This document shows positions 48,761 to 60,381 of a stretch of DNA of 64,000 bases, one piece after another. The stretch is from contig CAJNDS010001446.1 in the NCBI GenBank assembly GCA_905221605.1, positions 1,482,315-1,546,314 on the forward strand, in the 5' to 3' direction. Position 1 is the first letter of the stretch. Each line of letters starts with the position of its first letter. The stretch is from Symbiodinium natans. Taxonomy: Eukaryota; Sar; Dinophyceae; Suessiales; Symbiodiniaceae. The notes beneath the pieces were generated by a model, which was not told the origin of the DNA, did not search any database, and saw nothing but the letters and a program-made list of their open reading frames with translations. The translations under genes and the position numbers were made by a program.

Positions 48761-48910
48761 TGGTCCCCGTTTGAAGCGGGACTTCTCCGTGTTCTGGGTG
48801 TGGACCAACGAGGCTGAGGGGCACTTGTCCCTGCTTCGTTGCTTGAGTTTGTTTTTTCGCCTGCCAGGCCGGCCGCAGGACCAGGAGGCCAAAGAAGGCA
48901 CCGGGCTCAG
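48761..48910 (+). CDS. Weak exon-like open segment before a decamer repeat
   Basis: After ttcttag| the frame reads DGPRLKRDFSVFWVWTNEAE then GHLSLLRCLSLFFR, and runs into the ttcgaactct repeat. It could be an exon with a repeat-extended end. No family recognised. Confidence 0.25.
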
Positions 48911-49002
48911 CTTTCGAACTCTTTCGAACTCTTTCGAACTCTTTCGAACTCTTTCGAACTCTTTCGAACTCTTTCGAACTCTTTCGAACTCTTTCGAACT
49001 CT
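48911..49002. repeat. Nine perfect copies of ctttcgaact
   Basis: A 10-bp unit repeated nine times without error. Because 10 is not a multiple of 3, all three frames cycle through the same peptide (RTLSNSFELF). Confidence 0.97.
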
Positions 49003-49494
49003 TGTAAAGACTGTAAACCATGCTGACTCCCTGAACTTAGGTCGCAGTGCAGGTGAGGCAGGCAGCCAGGGGTGAAAGATCGGAGCAGACGGTCTGGAAC
49101 CCCTGGTTGAACCGGCGGACTAGCCTAGTTAGGTACGCCGCCATGGCTAAGTCTCACCGGACCGACCCCGACGAGGTCGAAGGGCTGTGGGGACCATAAT
49201 AACGGTTCTGGTGGCTGGGGAACCCTTTGCTTGCAGAAGCTGCGACTGGCGAACCCAGACCACCAGTGATAGCTTCATGTATATAGGGCCTATATAGTGG
49301 TACAATGTATATATTCAAGAGTAGCTATACAAGAATGTATATCGACATAGCATGAACTCAACCAATATCATGATCTCCTCACAGCCATGTTTTTGAAACG
49401 CTGCGATCGCAGCAAAAAAGGAAGGGTTGCAGGGTTTCAGGGGTTTAGGGTTTTCGGGGTTTGGGGTTTTAGGGGTTTCGGATTTAGGGCTTAG
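49003..49494. other. Unique sequence, nothing recognised
   Basis: About 400 bp of non-repetitive DNA followed by TTTAGGG variants at 49435-49494. No supported gene or RNA. Confidence 0.4.
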
Positions 49495-50399
<905 letters not shown>

Positions 50400-50401
<2 letters not shown>

Positions 50402-50935
50402 AAGAGACTGTGTGTGGACGGCCGCCTGAAGGAGCCGGAAGGCTGGTGGAAACGGCGTCGGGGATAGGGTTGAATAGGGGGATATCCTAGGCTTGGGCCG
50501 GGATCACGCCGTCTCCACCCTCCCTCGTTTGTGCGGAGCGAGAAAGCAAAAAGCAGAAAAATTGAATAAAGTATTCATGGATGAACCGCAATGAATATTC
50601 GAAAAAGATTCTCGATATAACGCTCTCTATATGCTTAAGAGAAATAAGGAATCATTTCATGATACTAGTCTAGTTCTTAAGGATACAAGACCCATCATAT
50701 GGATTCCCTAAGAAAAACACGAGGGCATCAATTGTTTGTCCAATTTCGAGGCAAGTCGATAGCTTATACTTATTCATGCGATCAATTCATTTCGGAACTT
50801 CTTTCGAATAGAGTATGTTTGATTCTTTCTGGCCTCGTCTTCGGGCTTCGACATTGTGGTCTTTTCTTGCTGGGGGCTTCAGGGGCCTAAGGGGGCGAAC
50901 GGGGCTTAGGGGGCTTCAAGAGGCCATCAATTTGT
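50400..50935. other. Mixed unique sequence, turning AT-rich
   Basis: GC-rich unique sequence to 50540, then AT-rich sequence at 50540-50830 (gaataaagtattcatggatg). The + frame at 50699-50890 has no recognised motif. Confidence 0.35.
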
Positions 50936-50939
50936 TAGA

Positions 50940-51880
50940 GCAGGCAGTATTCAACTTACTCTGATAATTTTGATAAGGATGCATGAAGAAGTGAATTGAG
51001 CATTTTGAATAATTTGGTCGTTTAAGTGAATCGTGCTTTTCGAATAATATGAGGTTGAAGTAAATTGAATATTGTCTGCTCTAATGATTTGCATGTTTAT
51101 GCATACGGCGGTGTAACCGTACCTGGTTTCTGCTACTTTTCTTGGGGGGGGGGGTGGGGGGGGGGGAGGGTGGGAGGGGGGGGGGTGGGGGGGGGGGATA
51201 AGAACGTCATTCATATTGCACGCATGCCCAAAACACTGGTATTTACAGCGGTTTCGCCTCTTTGTACAACATACTGCGCAAGGATGTGGAAGAAGAAAAT
51301 CTGTCACAAGCGTCCAGCCTTTCGCGGCCATGCCCAACACACGTCCCACAAAAACCGTCAAAGTCCTGAAATTTGGCAAATGCGTTTTCGGAAATGCAAG
51401 CCTCCAAAAAACACAGCTGCAGAGGCTGTCTTGGCAGAAATGCATGAAAACATCGCAAATTACAGTGTTTGCCGTGCATGCACACAGCAAAGCTGTGAGA
51501 CTCGCGTCACGACTGCACACACAGCAAAGGAAAAGTCCCATAGCGCTCAAAGGCCCCAACAACAAAATGACCCCAAAATCTTGCAAAAACCCAACGTTAA
51601 ACGACATACGAAATCACGCCTTTCCAAAAAATCCCAACGTAGGTCTGCCGCCTAGGCGAAACGCTAACTTTAACAAAAACGTAGGGTACGGTTTCCACGG
51701 CGGCGGGATGTTTATGGCTCTCTATCCTTGATATTTTTGACGAAATAATTTGACAATGATGCATGATGAAGGCTTTTTGTCTCCTCTGATAATTTTTGAT
51801 AAGGATGCATGAAGAAGTAAATTGTGGCATATTGTCTGCTCTGAACTGACAAGGATGCATGAAGAAAGCACGCGCGATGA
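50940..51880. repeat. AT-rich repeats flanking a G-run and a unique insert
   Basis: gataattttgataaggatgcatgaagaagt occurs near 50963 and 51787, and aaattg-atattgtctgctct near 51062 and 51822, so the two sides are copies of each other around a 600-bp middle. The middle starts with a G-rich run (51145-51200). It has overlapping open frames on both strands (51065-51731) with no recognised domain. Confidence 0.5.
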
Positions 51881-52380
51881 AAAATGCAAGCTCAATTTAT
51901 AGGCTCTTTAGGGTTTAGGGTTTAGGGTTTAGGGTTTATTGAGCTTGCTTCGTGCGCGGGGGTCGATGTTTGAGAAAATTTACCCCGACTCTTGCTGAGT
52001 TCTTTTTGTTTTTGTTTTGGTTTTTGCTTTTGTTTTTTTTTGAATTTGTTTCAGTTTCCTCCCCTGAGAGAAGAGAGAAGAGAGAGGAGAGAGGAGAAGA
52101 GGAGAGAGGCGAGATGCGAGAGGCGAGAAGTGAGAGTTAAAAGACTAGAAAGATAAATAACCATAAGATTTCAAGAGAATGCCAATAAACAAGTTGTAGA
52201 TTATAAAATTTATGAGTTTCCAGTATTCTAAAGTTTAGAAAGGTGTACTTCGTTCCCTTGTTTCGTTCGCATATGCACACGGCTCACGCATTACGTTCTC
52301 TTTGTTCACTTCATCTGTATCCGTGTTCATTTCACTCGGTACACCTTTAATAACATTATATTAGTGCGCTGCACAAACGA
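51881..52380. other. AT-rich spacer
   Basis: A few TTTAGGG units at 51908-51940, a T-rich and then gagagaaga-rich stretch, then AT-rich sequence. No gene. Confidence 0.4.
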
Positions 52381-52530
52381 AGTATGCATTTTTGGAACAT
52401 GCATTTTTGGACATGCGTTTTTGGACATGCGTTTTTGGAACATGCATTGTTGGATATGCCTTTTTGGAAGCTACTTTTGTGGACCTGCATTTTTGGATAT
52501 GCATTTTTCGGGTTGGATATGCGTTTTCCG
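52381..52530. repeat. Tandem atgcatttttggac repeat
   Basis: About ten degenerate units of 13-18 bp (gcatttttggacat and variants). Frames through it read FWTCVFG-type repeats. Confidence 0.9.
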
Positions 52531-52945
52531 TTTTGTACCTTATTCGGAAATGCGCCTTATAATCATAACCATTGATTTCAGTAACCCTAAACCCTAAACT
52601 TAAACCCTAAACCTTAAACCCTAAACCCCAAACCCTAAACCCTTAACCCTTAAACCCTTAACCCTTAAACCTAAACCTGGAGATATGCATTTTGAAATTA
52701 CTTGCTGTGGTATGCGTTGTCGACTCTTGGGCTTGATTGTTTGAGGATTGAAGCCTGAAGGGCGTACGATCTTCGGGGTTGAGGGCTTAGGGTTGAGTGG
52801 CCATCAAGTGAGCAGGGACGACTCGCTTCGGTTTGGGATAGGGATGAGAACCCTAAACCCTAAACCAAACCCTAAACCCTAATCCCCTAACCCTACGCCC
52901 TGAACCCGGAGCCCAAACCCTAAGCCCCAAACCCTGCGTCCCAAG

Positions 52946-52999
52946 GAGCACCATCTGTCAGATGCCGTTTGCCAACGACATTTTTGTGGTGTTCCTTGG
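52946..52999 (+). CDS. Candidate exon (STICQMPFANDIFVVFLG)
   Basis: Acceptor ccaag|G, donor GC (CTTGG|gcagca), flanked by telomere-like repeats. Hydrophobic and protein-like, but no family recognised, and another phase is also open. Confidence 0.35.
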
Positions 53000-53460
53000 G
53001 CAGCAACCTTTCTGTTCACAGTTCAGGGTTTAGAGTTTAGGATTGTTCCCTAAGGTTTAGGGTTTAGGGTTTAGGGGGTTTGGGGTTTAGGGTTTAGGGT
53101 TTAGGGTTTAGGGTTTAGGGTTTCCCTGCACCGTCAAGCTTGTAACCCCACGCCAAAACCCGACACAAGAACCCTGTGACCCTCATGTCTTGTACACCTT
53201 GGTAACTTGGTGGTACCCTTTACCTGTTTTTGGTTCCAGGTTCCCTTACAGATTAACAAGCCCCAAACGGGTAGCCTCATTATAAGATGGTTACTGGGCT
53301 AGCAAGGTTTTTGAACCCCAAACCCCAAACCCCAAACTTCAAACCCTAAACCCTAAACCCTAAACCCCAAACCCCAAACCCAAAAAACCCCAAACCCTAA
53401 ACCCTAAACCCTAAATCTTAAACCGCAAGCAAGCCTCCCTGAAGAACCCTAGAAAGTTGG
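53000..53460. repeat. Telomere-like arrays with a dispersed-family member
   Basis: TTTAGGG at 53055-53125, dispersed-family sequence (ataagatggttactgggcta) at 53205-53310 and CCCTAAA/CCCCAAA at 53315-53425. Confidence 0.85.
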
Positions 53461-54530
53461 TGCTGCAAATTTGCGCGCCAGCTTCAGGGTTCGGTGGCTT
53501 TGGGGAGTTCAGGGTCTCGGGGTTTGGGGTGTAGGGTTTCAGGGTTTAGGTTTAGGGTCCATTTTAGGGTTAGGGCTGCAGGATTTTAGGGTAGAGGGTT
53601 TCAGGGTTTGGGTTTCAGGAGGGTTTCAGGGTTCAGGGTTTTAGGGTTCAGTTGGGGTTCTGGGGTTAAGGGCTTTGTTTGGTGGTTTAGTGTTAGCATT
53701 GGACATGGATTGAGGTTAAACTGAGTTTCTGTGCCGTCTTCTGGACTGGGCCCACTAAGCGCTAGCCCCTAAACCTTAAATCCCTAAACCCTGAAAGCCC
53801 AAAACCCTAAACCCCAGATCCCTAAATCCCTTAACCACCTAAATCCCTAAACCCTAGATCCCTAAATCCCTAAACCCCCTAAATCCCTAAACCCCTAAAT
53901 CCCTAAACCCGTAAATCCCCGAGGATCATCATCTTCGTCTGGACCTTGTCCTGCGTTGTGGTGCCTTGGCGACGTCTGCCAACAGCTGAAGCCCTGAGGA
54001 AACCCAAAACATAAGAACAATAACAATAACTTTATTAATAATAACAACAAGACTAATCGTAAAAATAATAAGAAGAATAAGAATAAAACAAAAACGTGGC
54101 CCTTATAAGTGTAGTGGCCATTGCGGCAGCATGTTCTTGATTTGCTTTTGTACACTATGAATCCTTCTGCCAACACAAAATCCTGGGCGCAGGTCCTGCG
54201 TCCCAAACAGGGATGACCGTCCCTCCGCCTAATATCTCGATCAGTGTTAGGGATCCTTTTTACTTTTTGGGTTATGGGCTTTCTTGTATATGAACAAAAA
54301 GGATCCTTTTTTCTTCCTAGGGGAACAGGGATTAAGATATTAAGACCACTGAAAAGTGGGACTCGAAGGTATGACTATATGACGGTAGGAGCTGTTGGGG
54401 AGGGAACTGCAGGGGTGGAGCTCTTTCTTCCAGCGACAGTTCCAGTGTCAGCAATTCCTCGCTAGGCTTGATGTATTTACGTTCCGCAAACGCATCGTGC
54501 AAGGTGTTCAGCGGACGAGGGTTTCCCTAA
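53461..54530. other. Degenerate repeats and unique sequence
   Basis: TTTAGGG/TTCAGGG variants at 53500-53700, an aaatccctaaaccc tandem at 53810-53915, and unique sequence at 53920-54500. The frames at 53895-54206 and 54244-54465 have no recognised motif. Confidence 0.35.
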
Positions 54531-55160
54531 ACTCTAGACCTAGATCTTAGATTTTAGAACCTAGACCCTAGACCCTAAACCCTAAACCCTAAACCGTAAG
54601 CCCTAAACTCTCAGCCCTAAGCCCTAAACCCTAAACCCTATACCCTAAACCCTAAACCCTAGGGTTTACGGTTCAGGGTGCGCATATCTGGGGACCCTGA
54701 ACCCTTCATCCTCCAGGTCGGGGCACGACCTTAAGTCCAAATCCCTATACTACATCCCCCTTGCTTTTTTTAATAAAAATTTTGTTCATATAAAACCCAA
54801 GAGGATATTAAGCATATTATTTTTTATTAAGGTTCAAAGGGGGAGTAGAGGATCCCCGAAGCCCGTAACCCCAAAGCCCCAAATCTCGAAACCCCCAAGC
54901 CCCAAGACCCTATCAGGCCCGACAACTCAAACCCTTCGGCCCTACTTCAACTGAAGCGCAAACCCTGAACATCTCTCTAGAAACCCTAGAAACCCTAAAC
55001 ACACTAAACTCCTCAACCCTAAAACCCTAACGACCCTGAAACGCCTGAGACACCCTAAAAACTCTAAAAAAAACCTACAAAACCCCAAAACCTAAAAACC
55101 CTTACATACCCTAAAAACCCTTAAAAGAACCCTCCAACCTAAAAAAACCAGAGTAGGGTT
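54531..55160. repeat. Degenerate CCCTAAA repeats
   Basis: Heptamer variants at 54530-54670 and 54860-55150, around an AT-rich unique stretch (54760-54830). Confidence 0.7.
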
Positions 55161-55815
55161 CTTGGCAGGGGCTATAAAGGAGTACTATTGGTTGGCATAG
55201 GGTTTTTGGGCGGTTCTTACAGTACATGTATACAGGGGTCATAAAGGAATACCATGAATTAGAATAGGGGTTTTTGGGTGTTAAAGCCTAAACCCGAAAC
55301 CCGAAACCCGAAACCCGAAACCCGAAACCCGAAACCCGAAACCCGAAACCCGAAACCCGAAACCCTAAACCCTAAACCCTAAACCCTAAACCCTAAACCC
55401 TAAACCCTAAACCCTAAACCCTAAACCCTAAACCCTAAACCTAAAACCCTGAACCCTAAACTCTAAAGGAGTACCATGAATTTGAATAGGGTTCTTGGCG
55501 GTTATCATAGTACATTTTTACATGGGCCATAAAGGAGTACAATGAATTAGAATACGCTTTTTGGGGGTTACGATTTATACAGGGACCATACAGGAATACA
55601 ATGAATTGGACTCGGGTTTTTGGCGTCATTATCGTATGCTTATAAAGGGACCATCAAGGCGTACAATGAATTGCAAAAGGTTATTTTTTTTTTGGGGGGG
55701 GGGGGGGTTGTTATCGTACACTTATAAAGGGACCATAAAGGAATATTACGAGTGATTACTAGGGGGTTATTATCGCACACTTACAAGGGGACCATAAAGG
55801 AATATTACGAGTGAT
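55161..55815. repeat. Diverged tandem repeat split by telomere-like arrays
   Basis: Units of 60-90 bp based on cataaaggagtacaatgaatt and ggttattatcgtacacttataaaggga occur at 55180-55275 and 55465-55815. Between them lies a homogenised CCCGAAA block (55290-55361) followed by CCCTAAA (55362-55460). Confidence 0.8.
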
Positions 55816-55839
55816 TACTCCGCGCTTCGCACATCCGAG

Positions 55840-55890
55840 GACCTCCGGCGCGCGGTGTCGATGTTCGTGGACCTCACGCTGATGCCTCTT
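55840..55890 (+). CDS. Candidate exon (DLRRAVSMFVDLTLMPLG)
   Basis: Acceptor tccgag|G. The donor is uncertain (a GC near 55879 or 55891). Protein-like and GC-rich against AT-rich repeats. No family recognised. Confidence 0.35.
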
Positions 55891-56202
55891 GGCTTTTTGA
55901 GAGTTCCCTCTTTGGGGGCTTTACTACTATTTTGTTTAGAAGGAAGAGTATAAGGGGAACATATAGGGATGATTGCTTTCTATGTTGGGGGGGGGTCTTG
56001 AGCTTCTAGGGGAGGTGAGACCACCAGAAAAAGCAAGAACCACACACTAAACGCATGCAAGCCAAATAGCCTTGCAAGAACAAAGCGACATCGCAATGGC
56101 CGAGGCTTGTCAAGGCCATGAGAGAGATCGCCCCCTAAACCCCAAACCCTCAACCCAAAAGCCCCCCGAAGGCCCCCGAAAGCCCCCCCCCCCAACCTTG
56201 AA

Positions 56203-56254
56203 GCGCCCGAGGATGCCCAGCGCGGGCTCCCTGTCCGAGGCCACGTCCGTTGAG
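56203..56254 (+). CDS. Candidate exon (MPSAGSLSEATSVE)
   Basis: Acceptor ttgaag, donor GC (GTTGAG|gcgcca). Serine-rich, phosphosite-like. No family recognised. Confidence 0.3.
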
Positions 56255-56429
56255 GCGCCACGAACCCCGAAACCCCTAAACTCGGGTTTAGGGTTTCGGG
56301 TTTAGGGTTTAGGTTTGAACCCCTGAACCCCTAAACCCCCCTAAGCTTTAACCCTAAACCCGCAGCAACCCCGAAACTCCGGACCCTCAAAGGCCTCCCC
56401 TAGCTACCCAACCTGGCACTGCATCGCAG

Positions 56430-57452
56430 CATGCGTCAGGGCCCCGACAAGGGCATCATCAGCATCAGTTGGCCCCTTGTTGGGCGTGAGAACCGGACAA
56501 TGCGAGCATCAGCAGCATCAGTTGGCGCCCGTGGTGGGCGTGAGGGCCCCAACAAGCGCATCATCAGCATCAGTTGGCCCCTTGTTGGGCGTGAGAACCC
56601 GACAAGGCGAGCATCAGCAGCATCAGTTGGCGCCCGTGGTGGGCGTGAGGGCCCCAACAAGCGCATCATCAGCATCAGTTGGCCCCTTGTTGGGCGTGAG
56701 AACCCGACAAGGCGAGCATCAGCAGCATCAGTTGGCCCCCGTGGGTGGGCGTGACGACAAGCGCATCATCAGCATCAGTTGGCCCCTTGTTGGGCGTGAG
56801 AACCCGACAAGGCGAGCATCAGCAGCATCAGTTGGCCCCCGTGGGTGGGCGTGAGGGCCCCGACAAGCGCATCATCAGCATCAGTTGGGCCCTTGTTGGG
56901 CGTGAGAACCCGACAAGGCGAGCATCAGCAGCATCAGTTGGCCCCCGTGGGTGGGCGTCAGGGCCCCGACAAGGGCATCATCAGCATCAGTTGGCCCCTT
57001 GTTGGGCGTGAGAACCGGACAAGGCGAGCATCAGCAGCATCAGTTGGCCCCCGTGGTGGGCGTGAGGGCCCCGACAAGCGCATCATCAGCATCAGTCGGC
57101 CCCTTGTTGGGCGTGAGAACCGGACAAGGCGAGCATCAGCAGCATCAGTTGGCCCCTTGTTGGGCGTGAGAACCCGACAAGGCGAGCATTAGCAGCATCA
57201 GTTGGCCCCCGTTGGCTTGAGGGCCCCGACAAGGGCATCATCAGCATCAGTCGGCCTGAGAATCACAAGGCGAGCATCAGCAGCAGTTGGCCCCCGTGGT
57301 GGGCGCGAGGGCCCCGACAAGGGCATCGTCAGCATCAGTTGGCCCCTTGTTGGGCGTGAGAACCCGACAGGCGAGCATCAGCAGCATCAGTTGGCCCGTG
57401 GTGGGCGTGAGGGCCCCGACAAGAGCATCATCAGCATCAGTTTGGCCGGCTA
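56430..57452. repeat. 105-bp dimeric VNTR, about ten units
   Basis: Each unit consists of two related half-units of about 53 bp, one with gcatcatcagcatcagttgg and one with gcgagcatcagcagcatcag, each followed by a cccc-gt-gtgggcgtga core. Most units are 105 bp (35 codons), some 106, and the last are shortened. All three + frames and a minus frame are open for long stretches (for example GPDKRIISISWPLVGREN). Confidence 0.95.
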
Positions 57453-57638
57453 GTTTTTTTTCTGCATTTGGTGTCCCTGTAAGAGGCCGTATCACATTTC
57501 CTAAGCCCTCGCACCATCGAGATTCGAGATTCGGAAGCCTCAGCCCTGAAGCCTCTATCGCTGCAAGGGCTGCAAGGGAACCTCCCAAAACGTAGGGGTT
57601 TAGGATTTAGGGTTTAGGGGTTGTTGGTGTTCTTTCAG

Positions 57639-57715
57639 GTGACGAAAGAGGACGAGGAAGCAGAGGTTATCATCGCAGCTTGGACTATTGGAGGTCGAGC
57701 GTCGTCGTCAAGCGG
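57639..57715 (+). CDS. Candidate exon (VTKEDEEAEVIIAAWTIGG)
   Basis: Acceptor tctttcag|G with a pyrimidine tract, donor GCGG|gtaggt, close to canonical on both sides. Acidic and protein-like, then RASSS. If the donor is not used the frame stops at TAG two codons later, so it could be a last exon. No family recognised. Confidence 0.4.
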
Positions 57716-57894
57716 GTAGGTGTGGGGCTTTAGCCCGGCTTTTGGGTTTGGGGTTTGGGGTTTAGGGTTTCGGGTTTAGGGTTTCGGGTTCAGGGCTCAG
57801 GGCTCAGGGCTTGGGGCCTAGGAAAAACCCACAAGCTGAGGGTGTGAAAGGAAGTTGAGGGCGCTGTTGTGGAGTTAGGGTTAGTGGGGTGTCG

Positions 57895-57962
57895 GGTTTA
57901 GGGTTTAGGGTTTAGGGTTTAGGGTTTAGGGTTTAGGGTTTAGGGTTTAGGGTTTAGGGTGA
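57895..57962. repeat. TTTAGGG array
   Basis: Nine heptamers. CCCTAAA variants of the opposite orientation follow at 58045-58175. Confidence 0.95.
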
Positions 57963-58195
57963 GCCTGACAGGGCGATCACCCTCCCCAAAAAAGCAGAGC
58001 AACTGCCGAGAAGCACCGGCCTTAAACGCGTGTTGCAGGCCGCTAAACCCAAATCCTAAACCCAATACCCAAAACCCTAAACCCTAAATCCTAAACCCGA
58101 AGCCCTAAACCGTAAACCCTAACCCTAAACCCTAAACCCTACGCCCTAACCCTAAAACCTAAAACCCTAAAACCCAGGTTGGGATCCCACCAGGG

Positions 58196-58252
58196 ATGAA
58201 GGTCTTCCTGGCCTTGGCCATTCTGATCCCGCGCTGCCTGGGCGAGAACAGA
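58196..58252 (+). CDS. Candidate first exon with signal peptide (MKVFLALAILIPRCLGENR)
   Basis: ATG two bases after an AG (cccaccag|GG ATG), a possible trans-splice acceptor. It encodes a short basic n-region and a hydrophobic core ending at L-G, typical of a signal peptide. Donor AGA|gtgtag, phase 0. Downstream exons were not identified. Confidence 0.4.
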
Positions 58253-58570
58253 GTGTAGGGTTTAGGGTTTAGGGTTTGGGGTTTCGGGTTTAGGGTTTAG
58301 GGCTAGGAGAAGGGAGTGTAAGGGCTGTTTGTTTTCGGAGGTTGGGGTCTTAGGGTTTGGGGTTTGGGGTTTAGGTTTCGGGTTTAGGCCTAGGAGAAGG
58401 GGGCGTGCCTACACCCTAATACCCCGAACCCTGAAACTCACCTCTCTACTGCACAAGACCCCGAAACCTGAAACCCGAGACCCTGAAACCCGAAACCCGT
58501 TGACTTCGGGTTGTTGGGCTTAGGGTTTTTGAGAGTTTAGGCTTGAGGGTTTAGGCTCTATACCCTAACA

Positions 58571-58706
58571 TGAGGTGCTCTTTCTTTCGCTTCACTCAAG
58601 TAAAATCATCATTCGTTCCAAACCTTTTACATATCGTAAAGTGCCCACAAGTGCCAGCATAGAGGAACTCGCAAACTGAAGCAAGCTCCGACAAAACAGA
58701 AGTGCA
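58571..58706. repeat. Direct repeat, copy 1 (second copy at 59651-59800)
   Basis: tgaggtgctctttctttcgc, then ttcactcaagtaaa, and the end gaggaactcgcaaactgaag are shared by both copies, about 85-90% alike. The second copy carries a short extra segment in its middle. Confidence 0.85.
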
Positions 58707-58765
58707 CCTGCAGCCGACTGCTGTCGCCGGCAAGAGAAGTTTGTTAGACGGTCAGTGCAGAGGCA

Positions 58766-58786
58766 CCATCGCCATTGTGGCTCAAG
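58766..58786 (+). other. Dinoflagellate spliced-leader-like sequence
   Basis: Eighteen of 21 bases agree with the dinoflagellate spliced leader as I recall it, including the terminal TGGCTCAAG, and GT follows directly, as in the leader gene. The sequence downstream does not look like the rest of a leader RNA gene, so it is a relict or a chance match. Confidence 0.3.
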
Positions 58787-59650
58787 GTACAAATCGGGCC
58801 CTTGCTGCAAAGCAGGCCTTTGTATTTCCTGTGCTAAAGAAGAGGTCTTTTCTGCGGTGAAAAGCTGAGTCGATCTTTCGAGAAAGCTGGAGAATATCAA
58901 AAGCAGCTTTCCCTTTAAAGCAGACATGGAACCCGACATCAAGGAACAACACGTGATTTTTGGTCGATCTTTTGAGGAAACTGGCAAGTTGCCAAAAACA
59001 GCTTTCTCTTTAAGGCAGACATTTGGGCACAACACCAGATCTTCGAAAACTTCTTAGAGAACTTTGTTCAAGGTTCTCATGCACTTAAGTTGTGGTCTTT
59101 TGTAGTTTTTAGGCTTTTGAGATGCTGTGCCTGTGCAGGACTTGATACAATTGAGGTTTCGGTTTGAGGAGAGTGTAGGTTGTAAGGTCCGGGGTTCAGC
59201 AGGTTTTCGGGCCGGTATTTTGGAGCCTAAGGCCAGGAGTTTCAGAAAGGGGTTCAGTATTTAGGGTGGTAGTATCACCAGAAGTCAGCAATGGGGGCTA
59301 CTTGGCCTTGGCGGATGTGCCTGCTCCAAAGGTATAAAAGTGCTTGCTGTGGGGGGGGGGGGGAGGGGTGGGCAGTGTAGTTGAGCGGAGTTAGTTTTAA
59401 ACCGGGTGTTGTGTTAAAGCTGGCACTGCGAAGCCCGGCGTCTGTCGACACAAACCACCAGTTAAGTCCTCAACCGTAAACCCCGTAACGCCCCTCCTTG
59501 CGTCGGGGCCAAGACAAAAAAGAATTGAGACGGTGGGGGGGGGGGTTTACTAAAAAGAGGTCAACATTAAGGTGCAAAGGGTACCTCTTGTACACTCTGC
59601 ATCAGGAAGGGAGCAGTTGCTAACACCTCCACTGAAAAAAACTCTGAAAC

Positions 59651-59800
59651 TGAGGTGCTCTTTCTTTCGCTTCACTGAAGTAAATTCATCCTTCGCTCCA
59701 AACCTATGGCCATCTTGCTTTTGCACATCGTGTCAAGTGCCCACAAGTGTCAGCGTGGAGGAACTCGCAAACTGAAGCAAGCTCCAAAAAACAGAAGTGT
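59651..59800. repeat. Direct repeat, copy 2
   Basis: See the copy at 58571-58706. Between the copies (59040-59650) is unique sequence with a G-run at 59350-59365 and nothing recognised. Confidence 0.85.
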
Positions 59801-60381
59801 AGACTGCCTCAAAACCCCAAACCTAAGAACTCTTTCTGAAACCCTAAGTCCTCCCCTTTGTGTTCTGTGGTGTCCACGAGGGCATACGTACACCTCGCAG
59901 CATACACCGAAGAAGCTCCTCCGCTCTGGTATTTGGACGGTATCATCACCCGAAGCCCTAAACCCTATAAAAGCCCCGAAGCCCCTTAAGCCCTACGCCG
60001 AACCCCAAGGTTTGGCAAAGCTCGCCTGAAAGGCTCACAGGGTTTAGGGCGCAGGGAGGGCCCCTCGCTTAGTGTATCCTTGACGCATTACTGGCTGCGA
60101 ATCGAATCCTAACCTTTTTGGGTGGTTCCGCAGCTAGGGGTACCCTTTTGCGGGGCCATTTTAAGGGACTCTGCTATACTTGAGGTCTAAATTGGTTAAC
60201 CCTCTTTTTGGGCAAGGCCCTTATACCACCACTGCTCCCCGAAACGCATATTCAGGGTTTGGGGCGTCGGGTTTAGGGCGTAATCCCCACACCCTAAACC
60301 CTAAACCCTAAACGCTAAACCCTAAACCCTAAACCCCCACCCTAAACCCCTAAACCCCTCCCTAAACCTAAACGAACCCAG
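59801..60381. other. Unique and telomere-like sequence
   Basis: No supported gene. CCCTAAA units at 60290-60370. A diverged dispersed-family member may lie at 60085-60240. Confidence 0.35.

Larger units (their letters stand above)
58570..59040 (-). other. Minus-strand open frame of 147 codons, uncertain
   Basis: A frame at 58592-59035 contains two related segments (ALKGKLLLIFSSFLERS and the CLKEKAVFGNLPVSS region), reflecting an internal DNA duplication at 58865-58930 and 58962-59030. The 58571-58706 part is repeated at 59651-59800. No domain recognised. It may be a repeat-borne frame rather than a gene. Confidence 0.25.

Noticed and set aside
56430-57452. CRISPR-like array
   Set aside because: The repeats are contiguous 105-bp units without unique spacers, in a eukaryotic context.
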